Source: Clostridiaceae bacterium (GTDB lineage Bacteria > Bacillota > Clostridia > Acetivibrionales > DUMC01). Taken from it: a DNA stretch of 12,941 nt. This document shows, one piece after another, positions 1 through 6,256 of the stretch. Position numbers and translations under genes: made by a program. The number at the start of each line of letters is the position of its first letter. Positions within the stretch are counted from its first letter, which is position 1. The notes beneath the pieces are model-generated. The model had not been told where the DNA came from. It saw only the letters and a program-made list of their open reading frames with translations, and made no database searches. The DNA lies in the NCBI GenBank assembly GCA_012512865.1, contig JAAZDH010000249.1, positions 1 to 12,941 on the forward strand. Reading direction: 5' to 3'.

Positions 1-360
1 GGTTATACACTGACTGACCAGCCGGAGAAAATAATCGCGGCTGAAATTATACGCGAAAAGCTTTTCATGCTTTTAAAGCAGGAAGTTCCTTATGGAATAG
101 GCGTTGAAGTAACGCTGTTCAACGAAAGGGAAGGGAAAAACCTCGTAGATATTGAAGCAAATATCTATTGCGAGAAAGAATCCCACAAAGGAATAATAAT
201 AGGGGAAAACGGGAAAATGTTAAAAAAGGTTGGGATGCTCGCGAGGGAGGAAATCGAACGGTTGCTTGGAACAAAGGTTTTTTTAAAATTATGGGTTAAG
301 GAAAAAAAGGATTGGCGGAACAACAAAATAATGTTAAAAAGCCTTGGATACAATATATAA
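1..360 (+). CDS. era: GTPase Era, C-terminal part (5' end outside window)
   Basis: This is the 3' end of era, a GTPase that binds the 3' end of 16S rRNA and helps 30S subunit maturation. The frame is open from base 1 and stops at TAA 358–360, giving 119 visible residues; the GTPase domain lies to the left, outside the window. The visible part starts in the linker typical of Era (TDQPEK, then AAEIIREK) and continues into the KH RNA-binding domain. The KH core reads GIIIGENGKMLKKVG, followed by AREEIERLLG and LWVKEKKDWRNN, all strongly Era-like. In most Era proteins the GxxG loop carries a basic residue (for example GKGG); here it is GENG. An internal ATG at 67 is not the start, because homology extends upstream of it. 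Neighbours yqzL and recO are the usual companions of era in Firmicutes. The identity is secure; only the substituted loop is unusual. Confidence 0.96.
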   Translation, partial: GYTLTDQPEKIIAAEIIREKLFMLLKQEVPYGIGVEVTLFNEREGKNLVDIEANIYCEKESHKGIIIGENGKMLKKVGMLAREEIERLLGTKVFLKLWVKEKKDWRNNKIMLKSLGYNI

Positions 361-461
361 TTCTCCCGGTACCGCTGGTATACAAAATATATTTTTGAGG
401 AATATATTAATGTGACATTTTCAATGGTACAGATACAACAGTGTTAGTGGAAATTTGCAAA

Positions 462-515
462 ATGCATGGGAAAAGAGCATGGAGAAAAATGCATGCATGG
501 GGCAAAAAATGCATG
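462..515. repeat. Cluster of ATGCATG direct repeats upstream of yqzL
   Basis: ATGCATG occurs at 462–468, within a longer ATGCATGCATG at 489–499, and at 509–515. Each copy follows an A-run and the first two are followed by GG. This gives an imperfect repeat of roughly 20–27 bp immediately before the yqzL Shine-Dalgarno site. ATGCAT is self-complementary, so each copy is also a small palindrome. No function is known to me; it could be decayed repeat DNA or a protein-binding cluster. Confidence 0.55.
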
Positions 516-533
516 AGGCAAGGGGGAATTATA

Positions 534-662
534 ATGTTGAAAGATTTCATGTGGAATCTATTTCAAAAAACGGGAAACATATTAAGTTACGTGGCTTACA
601 AGGAAATCGAACAAAAGGAGCAGTCTTTGCTTGGTAAATTGCCGGCACAGTTTAAAGAATAA
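534..662 (+). CDS. yqzL: YqzL family small protein
   Basis: This gene encodes 42 residues, starting MLKDFMWNLFQKTGNI and continuing with SYVAYKEIEQKEQ. The aromatic-rich N-terminus (W-x-x-F-x-x-TGNI-x-x-Y) followed by a charged helix matches the YqzL family, small proteins of unknown function encoded between era and recO in many Firmicutes. The start at 534 is chosen because AGGGGGA (521–527) sits 6 bases upstream and because the family begins at this residue. The frame is open further upstream to an ATG-like codon at 441, but that stretch is a run of ATGCATG repeats with no family similarity. The gene stops at TAA 660–662 and is followed directly by a 9-bp tandem repeat that continues in the same reading frame. 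Confidence 0.85.
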   Translation: MLKDFMWNLFQKTGNILSYVAYKEIEQKEQSLLGKLPAQFKE

Positions 663-663
663 A

Positions 664-717
664 AGGCTAAACAGACTGAACAGGCTAAATAGGCTAAATA
701 GGCAGAACAGGCTGAAT
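664..717. repeat. Tandem 9-bp repeat, six units, between yqzL and recO
   Basis: Six adjacent 9-bp units run from 664 to 717: AGGCTAAAC, AGACTGAAC, AGGCTAAAT, AGGCTAAAT, AGGCAGAAC, AGGCTGAAT. They lie just after the yqzL stop codon and end 15 bases before the recO start. Read in the yqzL frame, the units encode Ala-Lys-Gln-like triplets (AKQ, TEQ, AK*, AK*, AEQ, AE*), where TAG takes the place of CAG. A unit length of three codons is suggestive of a former or occasional C-terminal extension, but this is inference. Confidence 0.8.
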
Positions 718-732
718 AGACAGGGATAGAGG

Positions 733-1488
733 ATGAGTTATATAAAAACAAAAGGAATAGTTATAAAAGAGGTCAATGTAGGTGAGGCGGACAAGATTAT
801 AACCATATTATCCGGTGAATACGGTAAAATGGCAGTAGTGGCTAAAGGGGCCAGAAGACTCAGAAGCAGGCTCAGCGCATGTACGCAGTTTTTATGCTAC
901 AGCAGTTTTTTGTTGTTCAAGGGGCGCGATTTGCATAAGATTAACAGCTGTGAGATGATAGAGTCCTTTTCGGAAGCAGGAAATGACTTGGTCAAGCTTA
1001 CTTATGCAGCCCACATGGCGGATTTGATTTATGATACAGTACAGGAAAACCAACCTGCCACCAAGACCCTGAAATTATTCTTAAATACTCTTCATTACTT
1101 AATAAAAACAGACAGGTCTCCTGGACTGGTTATAAAGATTTTCGAATTAAGGTACTTGTGCATCCTGGGGTATGCCCCGTACGTAAAGGGTTGCATCAAT
1201 TGCCTGAATGAAACCTTTGAAGGTTTGTCGTTCAGTTTTAAAAAGTGTGGTTTTGTTTGCAATAACGAGAATTGTGTTTCAATTGATCCCTTTATGTATA
1301 AAATATCACCAGGCACTGCCAGGGCAATGCATCACATAGTATATTCAAGCATGGACAAGCTATTTAATTTTGAGCTTTCAAAGCCGGTATTAGCTGAGCT
1401 TTCCACCATAGTTGACAGGTTTTTAAGAGAAATGCTGGAAAAGGATTATACCAAGCTAAAGTTTCTCAGGGATATTGAGAAGATATAG
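733..1488 (+). CDS. recO: DNA repair protein RecO
   Basis: RecO is a mediator of homologous recombination in the RecFOR pathway. It binds single-stranded DNA and RecR and helps load RecA onto SSB-coated DNA. The 251-residue protein has the usual length. Residues 1–80 form the N-terminal OB fold, with IKTKGIVIKEVNVGEADKI and ARRLRSRL typical of the family. The C-terminal helical domain holds a cysteine cluster typical of zinc-binding RecO proteins: C154 and C157 (GCINC), then C172, C176 and C181. The ATG at 733 gives the family's expected first residues (MSYIKTKGIVI). AGGG at 722–725 is 7 bases upstream and AGAGG directly abuts the start, so the ribosome binding site is modest. The gene follows era and yqzL in the standard order and ends shortly before the terminator at 1516–1566. 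Confidence 0.96.
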   Translation: MSYIKTKGIVIKEVNVGEADKIITILSGEYGKMAVVAKGARRLRSRLSACTQFLCYSSFLLFKGRDLHKINSCEMIESFSEAGNDLVKLTYAAHMADLIYDTVQENQPATKTLKLFLNTLHYLIKTDRSPGLVIKIFELRYLCILGYAPYVKGCINCLNETFEGLSFSFKKCGFVCNNENCVSIDPFMYKISPGTARAMHHIVYSSMDKLFNFELSKPVLAELSTIVDRFLREMLEKDYTKLKFLRDIEKI

Positions 1489-1515
1489 GAAATAACTGAG
1501 ATTGAGATTAAGAAT

Positions 1516-1566
1516 AAAAAACAGCTCGTTCCAATACCTGTATGTTTCGGAATACGAGCTGTTTTT
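1516..1566. terminator. Bidirectional intrinsic terminator between recO and tRNA-Leu
   Basis: The arms CAGCTCG (1522–1528) and CGAGCTG (1555–1561) are perfect complements, extended inward by TTCC/GGAA with a two-base bulge. An A-run at 1516–1521 pairs with the T-run at 1562–1566. On the + strand the stem is followed by TTTTT and would end recO transcription. On the − strand the flanking A-run becomes the U-run and would end the tRNA-Leu transcript, whose CCA end is only a few bases away. Confidence 0.85.
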
Positions 1567-1571
1567 GCCGT

Positions 1572-1654
1572 TGGTGCGGTCGATGGGACTTGAACCCATA
1601 TGCTTGCGCATACGCCCCTCAAACGTACGTGTCTGCCAATTCCACCACGACCGC
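1572..1654 (-). tRNA. tRNA-Leu, anticodon GAG, CCA encoded
   Basis: Read on the − strand, the 5' acceptor strand GCGGTCG (1654–1648) pairs with CGACCGC (1582–1576), followed by discriminator A (1575) and an encoded CCA (1574–1572). The D-arm region holds GTGGAATTGGCAGAC, typical of class II tRNA-Leu. The anticodon stem is TACGT/GCGTA, with loop TTGAGGG and anticodon GAG. A variable arm follows (TGC stem, GCAA loop, GCA). The T arm is ATGGG, TTCAAGT, CCCAT. The G at position 37 and the long variable arm agree with leucine identity. It should read CUC and CUU codons. Confidence 0.96.
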
Positions 1655-1690
1655 ATGGTTAACCTGCAAGGCACTCACCCTGCAAGTTTT

Positions 1691-1719
1691 ATTATACTAA
1701 CACACGGGTTTAGTGTCAA
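1691..1719 (-). promoter_or_regulatory. Consensus sigma-A promoter for tRNA-Leu
   Basis: On the − strand a perfect −35 TTGACA (1719–1714) is separated by 17 bases from a perfect −10 TATAAT (1696–1691). Transcription would begin near 1684, about 30 bases before the mature tRNA 5' end at 1654. The −35 box lies only 7 bases downstream of the stop codon of the preceding gene, so the tRNA is independently transcribed at a high basal level. Confidence 0.92.
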
Positions 1720-1726
1720 CACCTTT

Positions 1727-2794
1727 TTAGTAACTACCCACCTCTTTTACCAATTGTATTATTCTCATGAAGTTTTCAAGACTTACCGTATTGGGAATGG
1801 AATGGTCGGAGGAAAATATATACCCACCTGATTCTTTCATTACGGGCAACACCTTTTTAATCTCGGCTTCTATCAACTCAATGTCATTCCACAGTACTGC
1901 GTTTATACCTCCATGGAAGACCAGGTCCTTGCCATATTTATTCTTTAGCTCTATAGGATCCATCCCGGCTTTTACCTCCAGTGGATTAAGGCAATCTATG
2001 CCTATTTCAATAAGTTCGGGTATAAACGGGTTTATATTTCCGCAGGAGTGAAGATGGGTTTTTACTCCCTTCGCGTGAGCCCAGTCAACGGCTTTTTTAT
2101 GCACAGGTTTCAAGAGCTCCCTGTACATCTTCAAGGAGAAAAACTGGTTATTCTTGTATCCCATGTCATCAGGCCAATGTACCGAATCAAACCTGTATCC
2201 TTCTTCCCAAACCATGTCAAGCAGGGCAATGTTTACATCAAGGTAATGATTAAACATATCAACGCACCACTCGGGCTCCTCTGCCATTGCAATAAGAAAA
2301 CGCTCAGTGCCAACTGCCCACGAATGACTGACGTCAAACCCAAACCAAAGGTTTGCCTGTATCCAGTATCCTTCTTCCTGCCACCTCTTATAATTCTTTT
2401 TCAAGTAATCCCAGTTGACCCTGTCCCTTGATGGAACCATGCGTTCTTTAGCCTCGACCCACTTACCCGGGCTTGTTATGGTAAAATCGATAAACTCGGG
2501 CGTGGAATCCTCGTACTTCCAGCTTTTCAAGGTAGCTCCCCATTTTGTAGTATATATCCTGTACGTATCTGTTTCTTCAATAATTTTTTCTTCGTATCGG
2601 GGGGAGTTATCCACACCGATAGATGCTATTTTATCCAGGTCAAAATAATCTGTGTAACTTACCCCTTCGGGCATGCCTTCACGCTGCCATCTTCTTATTG
2701 TACCGCGCCAAGGGCTATCGTATATGGGGACCCTGTCAGTCTCCTTGTGCTCAAACATCCTCATAAACCTTTCTTTTGAAGTCATTTTTACCAT
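1727..2794 (-). CDS. Uroporphyrinogen decarboxylase-superfamily protein with HxC motif
   Basis: This 355-residue protein belongs to the URO-D/MtaA/CmuA superfamily of TIM-barrel proteins. That superfamily includes heme decarboxylases and cobalamin-dependent methyltransferases. Visible family features are an N-terminal SKERFMRMFEHKETDRVP block, H249-S-C251-G-N near residue 250, a FHGGIN block near 293, and SSDHSIP near 328–334. MtaA-type methyltransferases bind zinc through His-x-Cys plus a distal Cys. Here His-x-Cys is present, but the distal position carries Asp330-His331 rather than an obvious Cys. The N-terminal arginine motif of true HemE is not evident, and no heme genes are nearby, so a heme role is unlikely. 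The start at 2794 is set by GGGAGG (2806–2801), 6 bases upstream. No corrinoid protein or activator is encoded nearby, so substrate and reaction are unknown. A paralogue is transcribed divergently. Confidence 0.85.
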   Translation of the reverse strand: MVKMTSKERFMRMFEHKETDRVPIYDSPWRGTIRRWQREGMPEGVSYTDYFDLDKIASIGVDNSPRYEEKIIEETDTYRIYTTKWGATLKSWKYEDSTPEFIDFTITSPGKWVEAKERMVPSRDRVNWDYLKKNYKRWQEEGYWIQANLWFGFDVSHSWAVGTERFLIAMAEEPEWCVDMFNHYLDVNIALLDMVWEEGYRFDSVHWPDDMGYKNNQFFSLKMYRELLKPVHKKAVDWAHAKGVKTHLHSCGNINPFIPELIEIGIDCLNPLEVKAGMDPIELKNKYGKDLVFHGGINAVLWNDIELIEAEIKKVLPVMKESGGYIFSSDHSIPNTVSLENFMRIIQLVKEVGSY

Positions 2795-2905
2795 AAAAAA
2801 CCTCCCGGCATGGTCATTTTAAGTCTTTGTTTCTTTAATTTAAAAGTTGCATATTTGGATTTATACGGTTGCTTGTATAGTTTGTATAATCATTTACATA
2901 TTCAC

Positions 2906-2943
2906 TTGCATCAAATTATATCATGAATTAAAATATAATGCAA
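2906..2943. promoter_or_regulatory. Superimposed divergent promoters on one 38-bp dyad
   Basis: On the + strand, TTGCAT (2906–2911), a 17-base spacer and TAAAAT (2929–2934) form a promoter for the gene at 3027. On the − strand, TTGCAT (2943–2938), a 17-base spacer and TATAAT (2920–2915) form a promoter for the gene ending at 1727. Both pairs are symmetric about 2924.5, where the sequence reads TCATGA. The whole 38 bp is an imperfect palindrome. RNA polymerase could occupy only one orientation at a time. Predicted transcript starts are near 2941 (+) and 2908 (−). This is a pattern-based call. Confidence 0.6.
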
Positions 2944-3026
2944 TAGCAGTTTTCGATGTAATAGTAATTCTCATGGAAAAACTATGCTAAATGTATGTAA
3001 CATATACCCGTACAAGAGGTGGTATT

Positions 3027-4145
3027 GTGAAGTGGCATCGCGAGGAGTATGTTGAATTAATGACTTTTGGCAGTGTTAAACGGCAGATGTTCGTCGAGCT
3101 TTTTGGCCCACTAGTGGGCCTTGAAAAAGAATGGCGGGCACAAGGTGCATCTCCCGGTGAGATTGATTTGACAGCTTTTGATTTTGATTACGTTGAAGTG
3201 GTCGATTGCGGGGGAAACACCGGTTTAATGGGCGGGTTTACCCCGAAAGTGGTTGAGGAAACAAGTGAATATATTGTCCAGGTAGATGAATATGGAAGAA
3301 AAACAAAGCTATGCAAGGGTTCTGCCACCATACCCCATCCGCTGGATTACCCTGTGAAAGACATGGATAGCTGGTTAAAAGTAAAACCCTGGTTTGAGTT
3401 CAATGAAAGAAGAATAAACTGGGACAAGGTGGAAAGGGCAGCAAAAGCTCAAAGGGAAGGGGCCTTGGTTATAGCGTGGATACCGGGTGGTTTCGATCTT
3501 CCCAGGGAGCTTATGGGAGAAGAAATGGTTTGCTATTGTTATTATGACCAGCCTGAGTTAATGATTGATATATTAAATACGGTAGCAGATACTGCATTTA
3601 AAGTTCTTGACAGGATAAGCGACAAGATTACCATTGACAATTTGTCAGTACACGAAGACATGGCTGGAAAATCAGGGCCGTTAATCGGGCCTGACCTTGT
3701 TAAAACATACATTAAACCGTATTACAGGAGAATCTGGGACATGCTTTCATCAAAAGGAACAAAGCTTTTTAGCCAGGATAGTGACGGTAACATGAACCCG
3801 GTAATCGGTGCATTTTTGGATAGCGGGGCGAATATTATGTACCCGGCTGAACCTGCCGCAGGCATGGATATTGTTAAACTTCGCGAAAAATATGGCAAAA
3901 GGCTTGCTTTCAAGGGTGGAATTGATAAACATGTTTTAAAGCAGGAAAAGGCTGCCATAAGAAAGGAATTGGAGTATAAACTCCAGCCTTTAATGCAGGC
4001 GGGTGGAACGGTATTTGGCTTGGACCACAGGATACCCAATGGCACACCCCTGGATAATTACAGGTATTACGTTGATACTGCGCGTGAAATGCTTAATTTG
4101 CCTCCGCGAGGTAAAAACAAGGGGTGGGCACGAACGGCGTTTTAG
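3027..4145 (+). CDS. Uroporphyrinogen decarboxylase-superfamily protein lacking the HxC ligands
   Basis: This 372-residue protein is a divergent paralogue of the gene on its left. Shared blocks include GMD–KLREKYGKRLAFKGGID near residue 279–300 and GLDHRIPNGTPLDNY near 331–345, matching GMDP–KYGKDLVFHGGIN and SSDHSIPNTVSLENF in the other protein. At the position where the neighbour has His-Ser-Cys-Gly-Asn, this one reads Asp251-Ser-Asp253-Gly-Asn, so an MtaA-style zinc site cannot form in the same way. I place the start at GTG 3027 because AGAGGTGG (3015–3022) lies just upstream. An in-frame ATG at 2991 would add 12 residues but has no ribosome binding site. There is no signal peptide or membrane segment. 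Superfamily membership is clear. The activity is unknown; it could be a binding or partner subunit, or an enzyme using different ligands. Confidence 0.82.
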   Translation: MKWHREEYVELMTFGSVKRQMFVELFGPLVGLEKEWRAQGASPGEIDLTAFDFDYVEVVDCGGNTGLMGGFTPKVVEETSEYIVQVDEYGRKTKLCKGSATIPHPLDYPVKDMDSWLKVKPWFEFNERRINWDKVERAAKAQREGALVIAWIPGGFDLPRELMGEEMVCYCYYDQPELMIDILNTVADTAFKVLDRISDKITIDNLSVHEDMAGKSGPLIGPDLVKTYIKPYYRRIWDMLSSKGTKLFSQDSDGNMNPVIGAFLDSGANIMYPAEPAAGMDIVKLREKYGKRLAFKGGIDKHVLKQEKAAIRKELEYKLQPLMQAGGTVFGLDHRIPNGTPLDNYRYYVDTAREMLNLPPRGKNKGWARTAF

Positions 4146-4217
4146 CTTAAATCACTGGAAAAACATAATAAATTAACCGGGAATGCAATAATGGGAAAAT
4201 ATGGTTTTATATTTTTA

Positions 4218-4246
4218 TTGAACGTGGTGACAAGAGTTGTTACAAT
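4218..4246 (+). promoter_or_regulatory. Predicted sigma-A promoter for the DUF624 gene
   Basis: TTGAAC (4218–4223), a 17-base spacer and TACAAT (4241–4246) make a near-consensus promoter. Transcription would begin near 4253, giving a leader of about 124 bases before the ATG at 4377. The leader would carry the three repeat units at 4259–4320. Confidence 0.6.
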
Positions 4247-4258
4247 AGGAATGAAACC

Positions 4259-4320
4259 ATGAAGAAAAGCTTTTCAGTCATGAAAAAGGTTTTTCAAGTA
4301 TGAAAAAAGCTTTTTCGAGA
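4259..4320. repeat. Three 20–21 bp tandem repeats, each a mini-palindrome
   Basis: Units begin at 4259, 4280 and 4300, each starting ATGAARAAA and containing a palindromic core (GAAAAGCTTTTC, GAAAAAGGTTTTTC, GAAAAAAGCTTTTTC). They fall entirely inside the predicted 5' leader of the gene at 4377. In RNA each could fold into a small hairpin with a tiny loop, or the units could pair with one another. There is no T-run to suggest termination. Confidence 0.7.
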
Positions 4321-4376
4321 ATACAGGCATATATGTGCATGTGTAAATTTAATATTTTGTGAAGGAGAAATGAAAA

Positions 4377-5363
4377 ATGGCAGGATTTTTTGGTTTTTTT
4401 GATTATACCAAGCCCGGTCCGGGGATACCCAAGGATGCTCCCCCAAAACCACCAATAGTAGTTTTTTTCGGGATATATACAAGGAAGTTCTGGAACCTGT
4501 TAAAAATCAACCTGATGTTTAATTTATTTAACTTGCCGGCAGTTATAGCGGTCATTTTTGCTTCGATGTATGTTATTCAAGGGCAGATTGGTGATGATCC
4601 TGCCATTGACCTGCTGATAAGATTTATCCTGGGAAGTATTATTCTGTGCATTCCCTTAATAACGGTAGGGCCTGTCCAGGCAGGTTATACTTATATTCTG
4701 AGAAATTATTCCAGGGAAGAACATGCTTTTTTGTGGTGGGATTTTAAGGACAGCGCCATAGAAAATTTTAAACAAAGCTTGATTATTTCCATAATCGATT
4801 TTTTTGCCTTGATAATTTTCGGGATAGTTATTAATTTCTATTTTTCACTTAATGTTGAAGACACTGTAATGGCAATGTTCTCGTTAATTGCCAGGACGTT
4901 TATTATTCTTGCCTTTATTGTATACTTGATGATGCACATGTATATATATCCAATGCTTGTTACATTTAAGCTAACCATAAAGCAGCTTTACAGGAATGCT
5001 TTTATCTTTTCCATGGCCAAGTTTTTCCCGAACCTGGGGATATTATTGCTTTGCATAGCGCTGATTCTTTTATCATTTTGTTTCAACGTTGTTATCGGAA
5101 TTATACTATTTCTATTCATTACTGTCAGCACAATAGGATTAATTACCAATTTTTACGTGTATCCAAAACTGAAAAAATACATGATAGACAAGATTGAAGT
5201 CGAAGAAGACGATGAAGATGACGAATACGGCGAGGATGATGAGAGTGACGAAGGTGAAGATACGGACGGCATACATGGGGACGAGAAAGCCATGGACCAG
5301 AAAAATGGTATAGGAGAAGGTGCTGAAGAAGGTACTGGAGAAAGTACTGGAGAAGGTATCTAA
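4377..5363 (+). CDS. DUF624 (YesL-type) membrane protein with acidic tail
   Basis: This is a 328-residue integral membrane protein. The N-terminus FFGFFDYTKPGPGIPKDAP and the downstream FWNLLKINLMFNLFNLP resemble clostridial DUF624/YesL-family proteins. Members often sit near carbohydrate-uptake genes, but their function is not established. Hydrophobic segments fall near residues 45–67, 80–101, 134–156, 168–192, 216–234 and 236–258. The C-terminus is unusual: residues 273–298 are almost all Asp/Glu, followed by a Gly/Glu/Thr-rich end (313–328) encoded by a 12-bp tandem repeat. The start is supported by AAGGAG (4362–4366 region) about 10 bases upstream. The gene is monocistronic, convergent with dapB across a 47-base gap, and has its own predicted promoter. 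No sugar transporter genes are visible, so the usual context is missing. Confidence 0.8.
   Translation: MAGFFGFFDYTKPGPGIPKDAPPKPPIVVFFGIYTRKFWNLLKINLMFNLFNLPAVIAVIFASMYVIQGQIGDDPAIDLLIRFILGSIILCIPLITVGPVQAGYTYILRNYSREEHAFLWWDFKDSAIENFKQSLIISIIDFFALIIFGIVINFYFSLNVEDTVMAMFSLIARTFIILAFIVYLMMHMYIYPMLVTFKLTIKQLYRNAFIFSMAKFFPNLGILLLCIALILLSFCFNVVIGIILFLFITVSTIGLITNFYVYPKLKKYMIDKIEVEEDDEDDEYGEDDESDEGEDTDGIHGDEKAMDQKNGIGEGAEEGTGESTGEGI
5313..5360 (+). repeat. Four in-frame 12-bp tandem repeats in the DUF624 gene end
   Basis: Four units run GGAGAAGGTGCT, GAAGAAGGTACT, GGAGAAAGTACT and GGAGAAGGTATC, immediately before the TAA at 5361–5363. They encode GEGA, EEGT, GEST and GEGI. The length is a multiple of three, so changes in copy number would keep the frame. 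Confidence 0.85.
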
Positions 5364-5403
5364 TAAAGCAAGGTTAAGAAAAGCACGGCACTCATAATAA
5401 ATC

Positions 5404-5421
5404 ATTTGTTTTAAAACAAAT
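5404..5421. repeat. 18-bp perfect palindrome over the dapB stop codon
   Basis: ATTTGTTTTAAAACAAAT is perfectly self-complementary and includes the dapB stop codon (5411–5413, − strand). It lies between two convergent genes. With only two G·C pairs and no adjacent T-run, it is a weak terminator candidate at best. No better terminator is visible in the 47-base gap. Confidence 0.5.
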
Positions 5422-6160
5422 CGTTCATGCTGTATAGTCCTGGCTGTTTATCGTACAAAAATATCGCAGCCTTGATTGCTCCTACGGCAAATATATCCTT
5501 CGACATTGCCGTATGCTTCAGCTCGATGATTTCGTCATTGCCGGCAAAAATAACCGAATGCTCGCCCACAATTGTGCCTCCGCGTACTGCATGTATTCCT
5601 ATTTCCTTTTTACTTCTTTTCATTCTCCTGGCATGGCGATCATAAACGTACTCTTGTTTATGTTCAAGGACATCATTAATTGCATCTGCTAAGGCCAGTG
5701 CAGTTCCACTCGGCGCATCAATCTTCTGGTTATGATGTTTTTCTATAATTTCTATGTCAAAAAAACTCTCGAGGTTTTTTGCAGCTTTTTTTACCAGGTC
5801 AATTAAAAGATTGACGCCTAAGGACATATTAGCTGACTGAAATACAGGGATTTTGCTTGACGTTTCCCTTAGCTGCTTTTTCTGGGCCTCCGAGAAGCCC
5901 GTTGTTGCCATGACAAGCGGTAGTTTCCTTGATATTGCCAGTTTCAGCAAGCTATCAAGGGCTGACGGGTTTGAGAAATCTATAATAACATCCGCTTCCA
6001 CGTTGCATTTTACAGCTTCGTTAAACACGGGGTAATCATTCTTTATTGAATCATTTATGTCTATCCCTGCAACTATTTTTACATCAGGGTTCTGTTTTGC
6101 AAGCCTAGTTACAACTTGTCCCATTTTTCCGTTGCATCCGCTTAATATTATTCTTACCAT
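5411..6160 (-). CDS. dapB: 4-hydroxy-tetrahydrodipicolinate reductase
   Basis: DapB reduces the product of DapA with NAD(P)H to tetrahydrodipicolinate, the second committed step toward diaminopimelate (cell wall, spores) and lysine. The protein has 249 residues, slightly short but normal for Firmicutes. The N-terminal Rossmann fold has the nucleotide loop GCNGKMG (residues 8–14). IIDFSNPSA and MATTGFS match the cofactor-binding region. The substrate site reads EKHHNQKIDAPSGTA (140–154), holding the catalytic His-His pair and Lys146, and AVRGGTIVGEH (191–201) is also diagnostic. AAGGAG and AGAAGG lie upstream of the ATG at 6160. dapA lies upstream on the same strand with a 96-base gap, and no separate promoter is obvious, so the two are probably co-transcribed. 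Confidence 0.97.
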   Translation of the reverse strand: MVRIILSGCNGKMGQVVTRLAKQNPDVKIVAGIDINDSIKNDYPVFNEAVKCNVEADVIIDFSNPSALDSLLKLAISRKLPLVMATTGFSEAQKKQLRETSSKIPVFQSANMSLGVNLLIDLVKKAAKNLESFFDIEIIEKHHNQKIDAPSGTALALADAINDVLEHKQEYVYDRHARRMKRSKKEIGIHAVRGGTIVGEHSVIFAGNDEIIELKHTAMSKDIFAVGAIKAAIFLYDKQPGLYSMNDLF

Positions 6161-6256
6161 TTGACAACCTTCTCCTTGTTACGTATTAAACTCCTTGCTA
6201 AACTACCTGCAACTGATTGTAACCTTATAAGCCGGCAATTCTTATTAGCCGCCAAA

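Noticed and set aside
441..533. Longer yqzL starting at 441 or an overlapping frame at 455
   Set aside because: The extra codons come from ATGCATG repeats, show no YqzL similarity and have no ribosome binding site. AGGGGGA directly precedes the ATG at 534.
1502..1831. Open frame on + strand across the tRNA region
   Set aside because: It reads antisense through the tRNA-Leu gene, its promoter and the end of the URO-D-like gene, with no protein similarity.
1727..2794. Assignment as HemE or as MtaA
   Set aside because: The HemE N-terminal arginine motif and heme gene context are absent. The distal zinc Cys and any corrinoid protein partner of MtaA are also absent, so only superfamily membership is claimed.
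4259..4303. Possible leader peptide MKKSFSVMKKVFQV before the DUF624 gene
   Set aside because: Its only Shine-Dalgarno candidate (AGGA, 4247–4250) lies upstream of the predicted transcript start, so it would not be in the mRNA. The sequence is better explained as tandem repeats.
5139..5405. Ser/Thr/Phe-rich open frame on the − strand
   Set aside because: It is the complement of the Gly/Glu repeats and acidic codons of the DUF624 gene; no start signal or similarity.
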